DNA of 64,000 bases from Candidatus Sungiibacteriota bacterium (GTDB lineage: Bacteria; Patescibacteria; Paceibacteria; Sungbacterales; SURF-37). Location: the NCBI GenBank assembly GCA_016186145.1, contig JACPMF010000006.1, forward strand, positions 9,123 through 73,122. The letters are read 5' to 3'. Below are positions 33,075 to 40,167 of the stretch, in pieces. The first letter of the stretch is position 1. Each line of letters opens with the position of its first letter. The position numbers and the translations under genes were made by a program. A model generated the notes under the pieces. That model saw nothing but the letters and a program-made list of their open reading frames with translations. It made no database searches and was not told the origin of the DNA.

Positions 33075-34475
33075 TCAAAAACTTGAAGAGTAAAGAAAAC
33101 TGCCGCTTGCGCGCAAAATCCGGTTTGCCGATGCGTCGTAATCAAATACCCCGCCGCCCTGTTCAAAAATAATCGTTGCTGCAGGACCGCCGCCTCGGTT
33201 ATCGATATCCACAACGCCGATGAATTTGCCGGCGGAAAAAATGCTATGCGCTTCTTTTTCTCCAAACCATGACGCATTGGCAAGACGCTCCTCGCCGGGC
33301 GAAAGTATCCGCTCGCGCGTTCCTGCTTTTCGAAACGGCGCCTGTTTCTCATCGGCGATCCACAATACTTCAAGAGCTCTCTCCGACCAAAAAAGAAGTT
33401 TTTTCCCGTCTTCAGAAAACTCCGCCCCGATAATGTTGCCCGAAATTGGAATTACTTCCGGCTCTTTACGCCTTCGGACAAAAAAGCCGCCGGCCGAATC
33501 AATTAAAAATGCGTCGCCGTATGAATTCATTTCCATCCGGGTCGGTTCATCGCTTAAGTAAAACCCTTTCCGTCCTAAATTTTCAACCTCCTCGCCGTTG
33601 AAATTCGCTGATGACAAAAATCCTCTCTTCGTTACGAACAATATTTGTTCTCCCGATACGCGAAAAGAGTGAACATCGGAAAAAAGCGGTTCGGCCGTCC
33701 TTTTTGTCCGATTGAACCGCAAAAGGGCGCCGCGATTCGTCAAAATGAAAAACTCGTCAGCAGACCCTCCAAAATCCGCCATGGTCACCATTCCAATATC
33801 CGTTGGCGGACGCAATTGCAATTCCTGGACGCGACCGCCCGCTAAGTTGATGATCGAAAACCGCACCGGCCCCCTCCGCTTTACCAAAAGCCGCTGATTC
33901 TCCGAATCCCATCGAAAATCTTCGATTCGTTCTACTGCGTCAAAAATTTTACTCTCAAGATTAAAAAGGTATGTGAATGCTGTTCGTTCCGGCGCATAGA
34001 TGAGGATCCACGAACTTCCCGGCAAAATTTCAAATTGCTCGATAGTGAGATCTCTGCGCATGAGACTAAGAACCTCATCTTCAGTAATGGTTTCTGGAAT
34101 AAGCAAAACGGAGCGAAATTCACTAATTGACTCCGGGGTAACATGAATTACCCGCTGCCAAGGGCGAAAGCCCTCCTTTTCAACTCGTACCGAATACAAA
34201 TCCGGCGTAAGGTTAGTAACCAGGGCCCCGAACGAAATGATTCCGCTGTCTTTTACGGCATTGTTGTTTATAAAAATCCTGAAGTTATTTTGATTCGCCT
34301 TTATAAAAATACCGCCGGTGCGCACCACATGCCCGGTTTTTAAATCGAAATTGTATCCCAACGAGTATAAGACAATAAGAGGCGTGAGCAACAAGAAGAG
34401 CAGCGAGCCAAGATAAAAGATCACCCGCCGTTGGGCCTTTGGAAAAGGATGAGATGGTCTAAAAAATTCCGTCAT
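33075..34475 (-). CDS. Membrane-anchored PEGA-domain protein
   Basis: A 466-residue protein. Residues 15-42 form a membrane helix (RVIFYLGSLLFLLLTPLIVL). Next comes a PEGA-type domain (GGIFIKANQNNFRIFINNNA; LYSVRVEKEGFRPWQRVIHV). The remaining 330 residues form repeated short beta-strands consistent with a beta-propeller (WILIYAPERTAFTYLFNLES; SEDGKKLLFWSERALEVLW). It is probably a surface protein facing outward; the role is unknown. PEGA-plus-propeller proteins of this size are typical of Parcubacteria. Confidence 0.7.
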   Translation of the reverse strand: MTEFFRPSHPFPKAQRRVIFYLGSLLFLLLTPLIVLYSLGYNFDLKTGHVVRTGGIFIKANQNNFRIFINNNAVKDSGIISFGALVTNLTPDLYSVRVEKEGFRPWQRVIHVTPESISEFRSVLLIPETITEDEVLSLMRRDLTIEQFEILPGSSWILIYAPERTAFTYLFNLESKIFDAVERIEDFRWDSENQRLLVKRRGPVRFSIINLAGGRVQELQLRPPTDIGMVTMADFGGSADEFFILTNRGALLRFNRTKRTAEPLFSDVHSFRVSGEQILFVTKRGFLSSANFNGEEVENLGRKGFYLSDEPTRMEMNSYGDAFLIDSAGGFFVRRRKEPEVIPISGNIIGAEFSEDGKKLLFWSERALEVLWIADEKQAPFRKAGTRERILSPGEERLANASWFGEKEAHSIFSAGKFIGVVDIDNRGGGPAATIIFEQGGGVFDYDASANRILRASGSFLYSSSF

Positions 34476-34558
34476 ATTCTACTTTATACATTAAACGAGA
34501 AATAGGATGACTTGCAACACCCGGCGTTTACCAGTAATCTAAAAGTGGTTTTCCTGTA

Positions 34559-34663
34559 TTCATCATCGAATTACGAATCAGCTGCGAATATACGAATTTC
34601 CACAACCTGATTATTCGTAAATTCGTAAAAGATTCGTTATTCGCCAATGAAGCGGCAGCGAAT
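34559..34663 (+). repeat. Family-1 start-codon palindrome (murA copy)
   Basis: Almost identical to the smc copy at 40063-40167, through CATCATCGAATTACGAATC, AGCTGCGAATATACGAATTT and GATTATTCGTAAATTCGTAA. It ends AATGAAGCGGCAGCGAAT directly before the murA ATG. Confidence 0.92.
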
Positions 34664-35941
34664 ATGCAAAAATTCATTATTGAAGGCGGACACCCTTTAG
34701 AGGGCGAAGTCATTATCGGCGGATCTAAAAATGCAGCTCTTCCGCTTATTGCGGCATCTCTTTTAACCGAAGAGCCGGTTTTGCTTGAAAATATTCCCGC
34801 CATCAGCGATGTCGCTGCGATGGCAAAAATTGCCGAAGGACTCGGGGCTCACATAGAATTTAATGCGGAGAAGAGCGCTATTCGCATTACCGCCGCCGCC
34901 CTTTCCAACCCCTCTGTTGACGAGGCGTTAACGAGAAAACTTCGCGGATCAGTCCTTTTTTCCGGAGCCCTCGTCGGCAGAATGCGAAATGCAATTTTAC
35001 CATACCCTGGAGGGGATGTTATCGGAGCCCGTCCTCTTGCAACCCACCTCCATGCGCTTGAAGGCCTCGGATGCGTCATATACGAGGACGGGAATAATCT
35101 GCGGATTGACGGCGCGTCACTTCACGGCGGCGAAATCGTTCTTGAGGAACAAAGCGTAACCGCAACAGAAAATACAATACTGGCGGCAGTGCTTGTCCCC
35201 GGCGAAACGATCATAACGCTTGCCGCGTTCGAACCGCATGTTCAGGAACTGGTTGCCTTTTTAAACAAAATGGGGGCGGATATTCAGTGGATTGATTTTT
35301 CGCGTCTTATGATTCGCGGCGTTAAACGCCTTAACGGGATAACGCACCGGATTAATCCCGATGAAATCGAGATTTCAAGTTTCGCCGCGCTGGCCGGAGC
35401 AACTCGATCGCGAATCTTTCTTCGAAATGTAGAACCGAAGTATCTTGATGCCATTTTCCTGCAACTAAGAAAAATGGGCGTTTCTTATACCATTTCGGGT
35501 AACGGACCACTGGCAACTCTAGGAATTGAGAAGCCGCCTGCCGTTTATAAAAGCTTTCGAATCCAGTCGGGGTTTTATCCAAAACTGGTTACCGACCATA
35601 TACCGCCATTTGCGGTTCTGGCAACGCAAGCCCACGGAACTTCTCTCATTCACGACTGGATGTACGAAAATCGGCTGCGTTATATTCCCGAATTGCAAAA
35701 AATGGGCGCTCATTGTACTATATTAGATCCGCACCGAGCACTCATAACCGGCCCGTCCAGCCTCCGAGGAAGCGAAATTGAAACCTACGATATTCGTTCC
35801 GGCATGACGCTTGTCATCGCGGGCCTTACCGCAGAGGGCCGTTCAACGATTTCCAATATCGAACATATCGATAGGGGATATGAAAAAATAGACCAGAGAT
35901 TACGCGCTCTTGGAGCAAACATTGAAAGAATCAATGAATAA
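34664..35941 (+). CDS. murA: UDP-N-acetylglucosamine 1-carboxyvinyltransferase MurA (Asp at the Cys115 position)
   Basis: A 425-residue protein with the EPSP-synthase fold: GGSKNAALPLIAASLL (Lys22, Asn23), and the end EGRSTISNIEHIDRGYEKID. It transfers enolpyruvate from PEP to UDP-GlcNAc, the first committed step of peptidoglycan synthesis. The catalytic loop reads PYPGGDVIGARP, with Asp118 in place of the usual Cys. The same change in Mycobacterium and Chlamydia MurA makes the enzyme insensitive to fosfomycin. mreB follows after 22 nt. Confidence 0.97.
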   Translation: MQKFIIEGGHPLEGEVIIGGSKNAALPLIAASLLTEEPVLLENIPAISDVAAMAKIAEGLGAHIEFNAEKSAIRITAAALSNPSVDEALTRKLRGSVLFSGALVGRMRNAILPYPGGDVIGARPLATHLHALEGLGCVIYEDGNNLRIDGASLHGGEIVLEEQSVTATENTILAAVLVPGETIITLAAFEPHVQELVAFLNKMGADIQWIDFSRLMIRGVKRLNGITHRINPDEIEISSFAALAGATRSRIFLRNVEPKYLDAIFLQLRKMGVSYTISGNGPLATLGIEKPPAVYKSFRIQSGFYPKLVTDHIPPFAVLATQAHGTSLIHDWMYENRLRYIPELQKMGAHCTILDPHRALITGPSSLRGSEIETYDIRSGMTLVIAGLTAEGRSTISNIEHIDRGYEKIDQRLRALGANIERINE

Positions 35942-35963
35942 AAATTTGATATAACAAGTAACT

Positions 35964-36971
35964 ATGTTTACAAAAAAACTAGGCATTGATCTCGGCACAA
36001 CCAATACTCTTGTTTTTGTCCCAAACAGAGGAGTGGTTATCAACGAACCATCCGTTGTCGCGGTCTCTGTCGATGACAATCGCGTTCTCGCGGTAGGCAA
36101 TTCGGCCAAAGAAATGATCGGCCGCACTCCGGAAACCATTGTCGCGTATCGCCCCCTGAAAGACGGCGTTATCGCCGATTACCGCGTAACCGAAGCCATG
36201 CTTCGCTATTTTATCGATAAATCCCTCGGCCGTATGCGTATGTTCCAGCCGGAAGTCATGATTTCTGTTCCCGCTGGAGTTACTTCAACCGAGCGAAGAG
36301 CCGTTGTTGAGGCCGCCACCAAAGCTGGCGCCAAAGCGGCGTATGTTGTGAAAGAACCCGTGCTTGCGGCAATCGGAGCGGGGATTCCCATCAATGAACC
36401 GTCAGGCCACATGATTGTCGATATCGGCGGCGGCACAACCGATGTCGCAGTCATCTCTCTTGGCGGCATTGTTGCCTCAACTTCGGTAAAAGTAGCCGGG
36501 AATAAACTCGACCAGGCAATCGCCGACTATATTAAACGAAATTACAATCTTGCAATTGGAGACCGCACCGCCGAAGACATCAAAATAGCTATTGGCAGCG
36601 CCGTTCCTTTAAGCGAAGAACTTTCCATGGAAATTAAAGGGCGTGATTTGATGAGCGGTTTGCCGCGAGTTATCGAAATACGCTCCCCGGAAATAACAGA
36701 AGCGGTCTCGAATGAATTGAGCGAAATAATCCAGGCCATAAAGCAGGTTTTACATCAGACGCCGCCGGAACTTGCTGCGGATATTATGGAGCGGGGGATT
36801 GTGATGTCGGGAGGCACATCGCTCCTTCGCGGCATTGATGAGCTTGTATTTCAAGAAACCGGCGTTATTGCGCATATCGCTCAAAATCCCCTTCTTTCGG
36901 TGGCAAACGGAACCGGCATCGCGCTTGAACACTTAGACGTATACAAAAGAAGCATTATGACAAAACGGTAG
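35964..36971 (+). CDS. mreB: Rod-shape-determining actin homologue MreB
   Basis: A 335-residue protein: LGIDLGTTNTLVFVPNRGVV, MIVDIGGGTTDVAVISLGGI and GIVMSGGTSLLRGIDELV are the nucleotide-binding motifs. MreB filaments guide peripheral cell-wall synthesis. With murA immediately upstream it forms a wall-synthesis pair; mreC/mreD are not next to it. Length is normal. Confidence 0.97.
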   Translation: MFTKKLGIDLGTTNTLVFVPNRGVVINEPSVVAVSVDDNRVLAVGNSAKEMIGRTPETIVAYRPLKDGVIADYRVTEAMLRYFIDKSLGRMRMFQPEVMISVPAGVTSTERRAVVEAATKAGAKAAYVVKEPVLAAIGAGIPINEPSGHMIVDIGGGTTDVAVISLGGIVASTSVKVAGNKLDQAIADYIKRNYNLAIGDRTAEDIKIAIGSAVPLSEELSMEIKGRDLMSGLPRVIEIRSPEITEAVSNELSEIIQAIKQVLHQTPPELAADIMERGIVMSGGTSLLRGIDELVFQETGVIAHIAQNPLLSVANGTGIALEHLDVYKRSIMTKR

Positions 36972-37168
36972 CTCGGCATCACGAAATTTTTTTCAGCTCG
37001 TTTGAAACAAAATTTCCATGCACTGCACAATGAAAAATTTTTATGAAGCCTTGCTTGCCTTACAAGCCATGAAGAAAAACTTTATGTCAAAAAATATGCG
37101 ATAGCAGAAATTTTGACAATTCGGCAATAAAAGTTTCCGACATACAGCCATTTTTGAAGTAAAATAAT
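36972..37168. other. Intergenic region after mreB
   Basis: About 200 nt, AT-rich, without a credible gene. It has several short inverted repeats (for example GTCAAAAAA...TTTTGAC around 37085-37119 and GCTTGCCTTACAAGC near 37052). Confidence 0.5.
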
Positions 37169-37190
37169 TGGCGGACTCGAAAATCCGCCA
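37169..37190 (-). terminator. Terminator of the CPBP cassette
   Basis: TGGCGGA and TCCGCCA pair over 7 bp with an 8-nt loop. On the minus strand ATTATTTTAC follows. It lies about 10 nt beyond the stop of the small gene at 37201. Confidence 0.7.
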
Positions 37191-37200
37191 GAAATCGTTG

Positions 37201-37410
37201 CTATGGACTAGCAATAACGAATCTTTCCACCGAGATATCTGGATGGTATACGGCAAAAAACTCGATCGCAAGTTCCACTTCCTCATCTGTAATGTCCTCG
37301 ACCCACACCGGGGTTACCCACGAACCAGGGTTAACCTTTTCTGCTCCGAACAAGTAAACCGCAACCGCTACCACGCCCATGCTACCGGGTGTCAGTTTGA
37401 TCTTTGCCAC
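37201..37410 (-). CDS. Small protein of unknown function, coupled to the CPBP protease gene
   Basis: A 69-residue protein (MAKIKLTPGSMGVVAVAVYL) with one moderately hydrophobic segment at residues 11-23 and an acidic second half (EDITDEEVELAIEFFAVY). Its start lies inside the 3' end of the upstream CPBP gene (29-nt overlap), so translation is probably coupled. No family is recognised. It could be a partner or substrate of the protease; this is a guess from the overlap. Confidence 0.55.
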   Translation of the reverse strand: MAKIKLTPGSMGVVAVAVYLFGAEKVNPGSWVTPVWVEDITDEEVELAIEFFAVYHPDISVERFVIASP

Positions 37411-38125
37411 GCAAGTCCTCCTTTACTTTATTTCCATGTTCGTCTAAGCGTTTTATCGCAATTATATAAAGTAGCCAATCCATTCCCATACCAACGCTAT
37501 TGATAAAGAGATGTATTATCCCGGCAAAGACAATACTTCCTGAATTGATTGAGACGATGCCCCACAGAAGAGCGTAGGTTGGCGCGAAAATAAAGTAGCG
37601 GATAAGTGAAGCTTTTTGCATACCAGAATCCAGATGATATGCGCCAAAAAGAATCGCTTGGAGAAAGAGAAAGAAGACACCGAACGTACTTCCGAAGTCT
37701 TGCCAGACGATTATGAGTACCGCTCGATATAGAATCTCCTCCATGATAACCATGGGTATCATCAGGAAGAAATCACGTCTAACACTACCTTCCGCCTCCC
37801 GCAATTGTTCTAGAAACTCCTTTGATTGGTCGGCTGGCAATGCCCAGTAGAAAACCACTTTTCCATGCCCTCGTATGAGATTGAACACCGAACGACATCC
37901 TCCGAAGAAGTGAATAAGATGCAGATCGGTAACTACAACAAGCAGGTTTACTACAAGAACCGTGATAATGCTTGGATTAAGAGGGGGTAGTTTGAAAAGA
38001 CCAAGAATGTTGTCCCTGTTTGCGAAACCTTCTAGGAAATGGTTTGCAAGTACAGCCCCGGCTAAGCCAAAGCTTATTCCTTGTCCAATAGCACCGGCTT
38101 TGCGTAGGACTTCATCCTTTTTCAA
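37382..38125 (-). CDS. CPBP-family intramembrane metalloprotease
   Basis: A 247-residue membrane protein with the CPBP motifs: Glu129-Glu130 and Arg134 (IMEEILYR), His164 (LFGAYH) and His205/Asn209 (IIHLFINS). Relatives include CAAX-prenyl endopeptidase Rce1 and bacteriocin-processing proteins. The start is TTG 38125 with a very good SD (GGGAGG) 7 nt upstream, which is unusual here as core genes lack an SD. It lies with the small downstream gene in a cassette with its own promoter and terminator, inserted between mreB and rpmF on the opposite strand. Confidence 0.82.
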   Translation of the reverse strand: MKKDEVLRKAGAIGQGISFGLAGAVLANHFLEGFANRDNILGLFKLPPLNPSIITVLVVNLLVVVTDLHLIHFFGGCRSVFNLIRGHGKVVFYWALPADQSKEFLEQLREAEGSVRRDFFLMIPMVIMEEILYRAVLIIVWQDFGSTFGVFFLFLQAILFGAYHLDSGMQKASLIRYFIFAPTYALLWGIVSINSGSIVFAGIIHLFINSVGMGMDWLLYIIAIKRLDEHGNKVKEDLRGKDQTDTR

Positions 38126-38225
38126 AGATCCCTCCCCTTAGAAGAAGAAATCGCCAACTTTTCAGGAACTTCCAACATCTTGCCGGCCATTTCCGCCCCT
38201 CCCTACAATCGTTTTGGTTTGACCA

Positions 38226-38254
38226 AAAATACCATAATAAAAGCTATTTGTCAA
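38226..38254 (-). promoter_or_regulatory. Promoter of the CPBP cassette
   Basis: On the minus strand TTGACA (38254-38249), a 17-nt spacer and TATTTT (38231-38226). The leader to TTG 38125 is about 95 nt. Confidence 0.65.
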
Positions 38255-38350
38255 TGATTGTGGTTTTTCCAGTTTTTGCTATAGTTTTAACATTGTCATT
38301 AAATATTTGTATTTAGAGTTTAGAATTTAGGGTTTAGGATTTTCAAAAAT

Positions 38351-38635
38351 ATGGTAGTCCGAATGCGGCATACAAAATCGAAACGGAATCGGGTACGCTC
38401 ACACCATGCGCTCGCCCCGGTAAAATTTGGCGCATGCAGCCACTGCAAAGCGCCGATTTTGGGGCACACTGTTTGTAAAAATTGCGGCTATTACAAAAAC
38501 CGGCAAGTGGTTGACGTTCTTGCCCGTCTTGATAAGAAAGAACGAAAAAAGAAAGAAAAAGAATTGCACGAACACGAAGAAGAAGCTGCCAAAAAAGGAG
38601 AAACATTGAACGCAGAAGAGTTATCGCACAAATGA
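38351..38635 (+). CDS. rpmF: Large ribosomal subunit protein bL32
   Basis: A 94-residue protein with MRHTKSKRNRVRSHHAL at the start and a zinc site of two CxxC pairs (CSHC, CKNC). The usual protein has 55-60 residues; here a Lys/Glu-rich tail of about 35 residues is added (KKERKKKEKELHEHEEEAAK). TTTAG-type direct repeats (38317-38340) precede it. nusB follows. Confidence 0.93.
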   Translation: MVVRMRHTKSKRNRVRSHHALAPVKFGACSHCKAPILGHTVCKNCGYYKNRQVVDVLARLDKKERKKKEKELHEHEEEAAKKGETLNAEELSHK

Positions 38636-38639
38636 ATCA

Positions 38640-38708
38640 GGAATTATGAATTAGGAATTACGGCACACTATAAACCCATAATTCATAATTCATAATTCAT
38701 AATTCCAG
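38640..38708 (+). repeat. Start-codon palindrome before nusB (AATTCAT family)
   Basis: GGAATTATGAATTAGGAATTA on the left and repeated ATAATTCATAATTC on the right, ending CAG directly before the nusB ATG. A similar AATTCAT/ATGAATT element precedes murC (49204-49286). Confidence 0.8.
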
Positions 38709-39215
38709 ATGGCTTCACGTCACTTAGCTCGCTCCATCGCAATGCAAACACTCTATGAGTGGGATTTTAACAACCAGGACGAATCGCGCCTCGAAAGCAT
38801 CATGAACAAGAATATTGCAGAATTCGGCCCCGGGCTCGAAGATGCGGAATTTATTCAAAAACTTGTCCGAGGCACTATCGATCATCTTAAGGAAATTAAT
38901 GCGATTATCGAGAAGGCGGCGCCGGAGTGGCCGATTACTCAAATTGCAACAGTCGATCGGAGCGTTCTTCGCCTCGGGCTCTATGAACTGCTCTTCGGAA
39001 ACCGTGAAGAGGTTCCGCCAAAAGTGGCAATCAATGAAGCAATTGAGCTCGCAAAATCATTTGGCGGCGAGGCATCCGGGCGATTTGTTAATGGCGTACT
39101 TGGAACTGTGTACCGCGAAATCGGGGAGCCCGGTAAGGAGCATCCGACTAGACACGAAAAGACGGAAAATGATGGCGAGGTTCAGGCGGAGGATAAAAAA
39201 TTAAGTGGCAGTTAA
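38709..39215 (+). CDS. nusB: Transcription antitermination factor NusB
   Basis: A 168-residue helical protein: RHLARSIAMQTLYEWDFN, ATVDRSVLRLGLYELLF and KVAINEAIELAKSFGGEASG are NusB motifs. With NusE (S10) it forms the boxA-binding complex needed for full-length rRNA transcription. A polar tail of about 30 residues is extra. rnc follows, so two rRNA-synthesis genes are adjacent. Confidence 0.96.
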   Translation: MASRHLARSIAMQTLYEWDFNNQDESRLESIMNKNIAEFGPGLEDAEFIQKLVRGTIDHLKEINAIIEKAAPEWPITQIATVDRSVLRLGLYELLFGNREEVPPKVAINEAIELAKSFGGEASGRFVNGVLGTVYREIGEPGKEHPTRHEKTENDGEVQAEDKKLSGS

Positions 39216-39219
39216 TTAA

Positions 39220-39368
39220 TAATCTAATTCTTAAATTCGAATATCGAAATTCGAAACAAATTCTAAATCCCAATTATCCAAACTCAAAAGTATTTGATAT
39301 TTCGGGATTCGAGCGTTGGAATTTGTTTAGAATTTCGGATTTCGTGCTTCGACATTTATGTTTTAACA
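39220..39368 (+). repeat. Palindromic gap before rnc
   Basis: Left side CGAAATTCGAAACAAATTCT and right side GGAATTTGTTTAGAATTTCG form an imperfect inverted repeat of about 25 bp. It is surrounded by further TTCGAAT / ATTTCGG units and ends about 9 nt before the rnc ATG. Confidence 0.75.
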
Positions 39369-40058
39369 ATGGATATCTCTCAACTGGAAGCGCGGCTCGG
39401 CGCCCCGTTCCAAAATAAGGACCTCCTCCAACAAGCATTCGTACATCGTTCCTACCTCAACGAAAATCCAAATTTTCGGCTTTCGCACAATGAACGCTTA
39501 GAATACCTGGGCGATGCCGTACTCGAGCTCATAATCTCTGAAGAGCTTTATAAGCGTTTCCCCGATAAGCCGGAGGGGGATCTTACCAGTTTCCGCGCGG
39601 CATTGGTAAATTCCAAAATGCTTGCAGAAGTTGCGGCAGAATTTGATTTTAACGACTTTTTGATGCTTTCCCGCGGTGAAGCGAAGGACGTCGGACGGGC
39701 GCGCCAGTTCATTCTTGCAAACACTCTTGAAGCGGTTATTGGCGCCATCTATCTTGATCGGGGCTATGAGGCGGCGGCTCAATTTATTCAGAAAGGCCTT
39801 TTTTCCAGGATTGACGAGGTGGTGACAAAAAAGCTCTACCGCGATCCAAAAAGCTTGTTTCAAGAAATTGCCCAAGAACATCATGGCGTCACTCCCACTT
39901 ACGAGGTTCTCAAGGAATGGGGGCCTGATCACAATAAACATTTTATTGTAGGCATATATATTGATAAGGAGCTGGTTGCCGAAGGCGAAGGCCCCTCAAA
40001 ACAAGCCGCACAAGAAGAAGCCGCCCGAATGGCGTTAAAGGCACGGGGGTGGCTGTAA
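39369..40058 (+). CDS. rnc: Ribonuclease III
   Basis: A 229-residue protein starting at ATG 39369 (MDISQLEARLG); the longer frame upstream is palindrome sequence. The catalytic signature HNERLEYLGDAVLELIISE is present, the second acidic site is in LANTLEAVIGAIYLD, and the dsRNA-binding domain ends the protein (DPKSLFQEIAQEHHGVTPTY; GEGPSKQAAQEEAARMAL). It cuts rRNA precursors and other double-stranded RNA. Structured palindromic leaders throughout this genome are possible substrates. Confidence 0.97.
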   Translation: MDISQLEARLGAPFQNKDLLQQAFVHRSYLNENPNFRLSHNERLEYLGDAVLELIISEELYKRFPDKPEGDLTSFRAALVNSKMLAEVAAEFDFNDFLMLSRGEAKDVGRARQFILANTLEAVIGAIYLDRGYEAAAQFIQKGLFSRIDEVVTKKLYRDPKSLFQEIAQEHHGVTPTYEVLKEWGPDHNKHFIVGIYIDKELVAEGEGPSKQAAQEEAARMALKARGWL

Positions 40059-40062
40059 TATA

Positions 40063-40167
40063 TTCATCATCGAATTACGAATCAGCTGCGAATATACGAA
40101 TTTCCACAACCTGATTATTCGTAAATTCGTAAAAGATTCGCTATTCGTTGATGAAGCGATAGCGCAC
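40063..40167 (+). repeat. Family-1 start-codon palindrome (smc copy)
   Basis: It begins 5 nt after the rnc stop (TTCATCATCGAATTACGAAT) and ends GATGAAGCGATAGCGCAC directly before the GTG start of the smc-like gene. It is nearly identical to the murA copy, with differences mainly in the last 35 nt. Confidence 0.92.
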
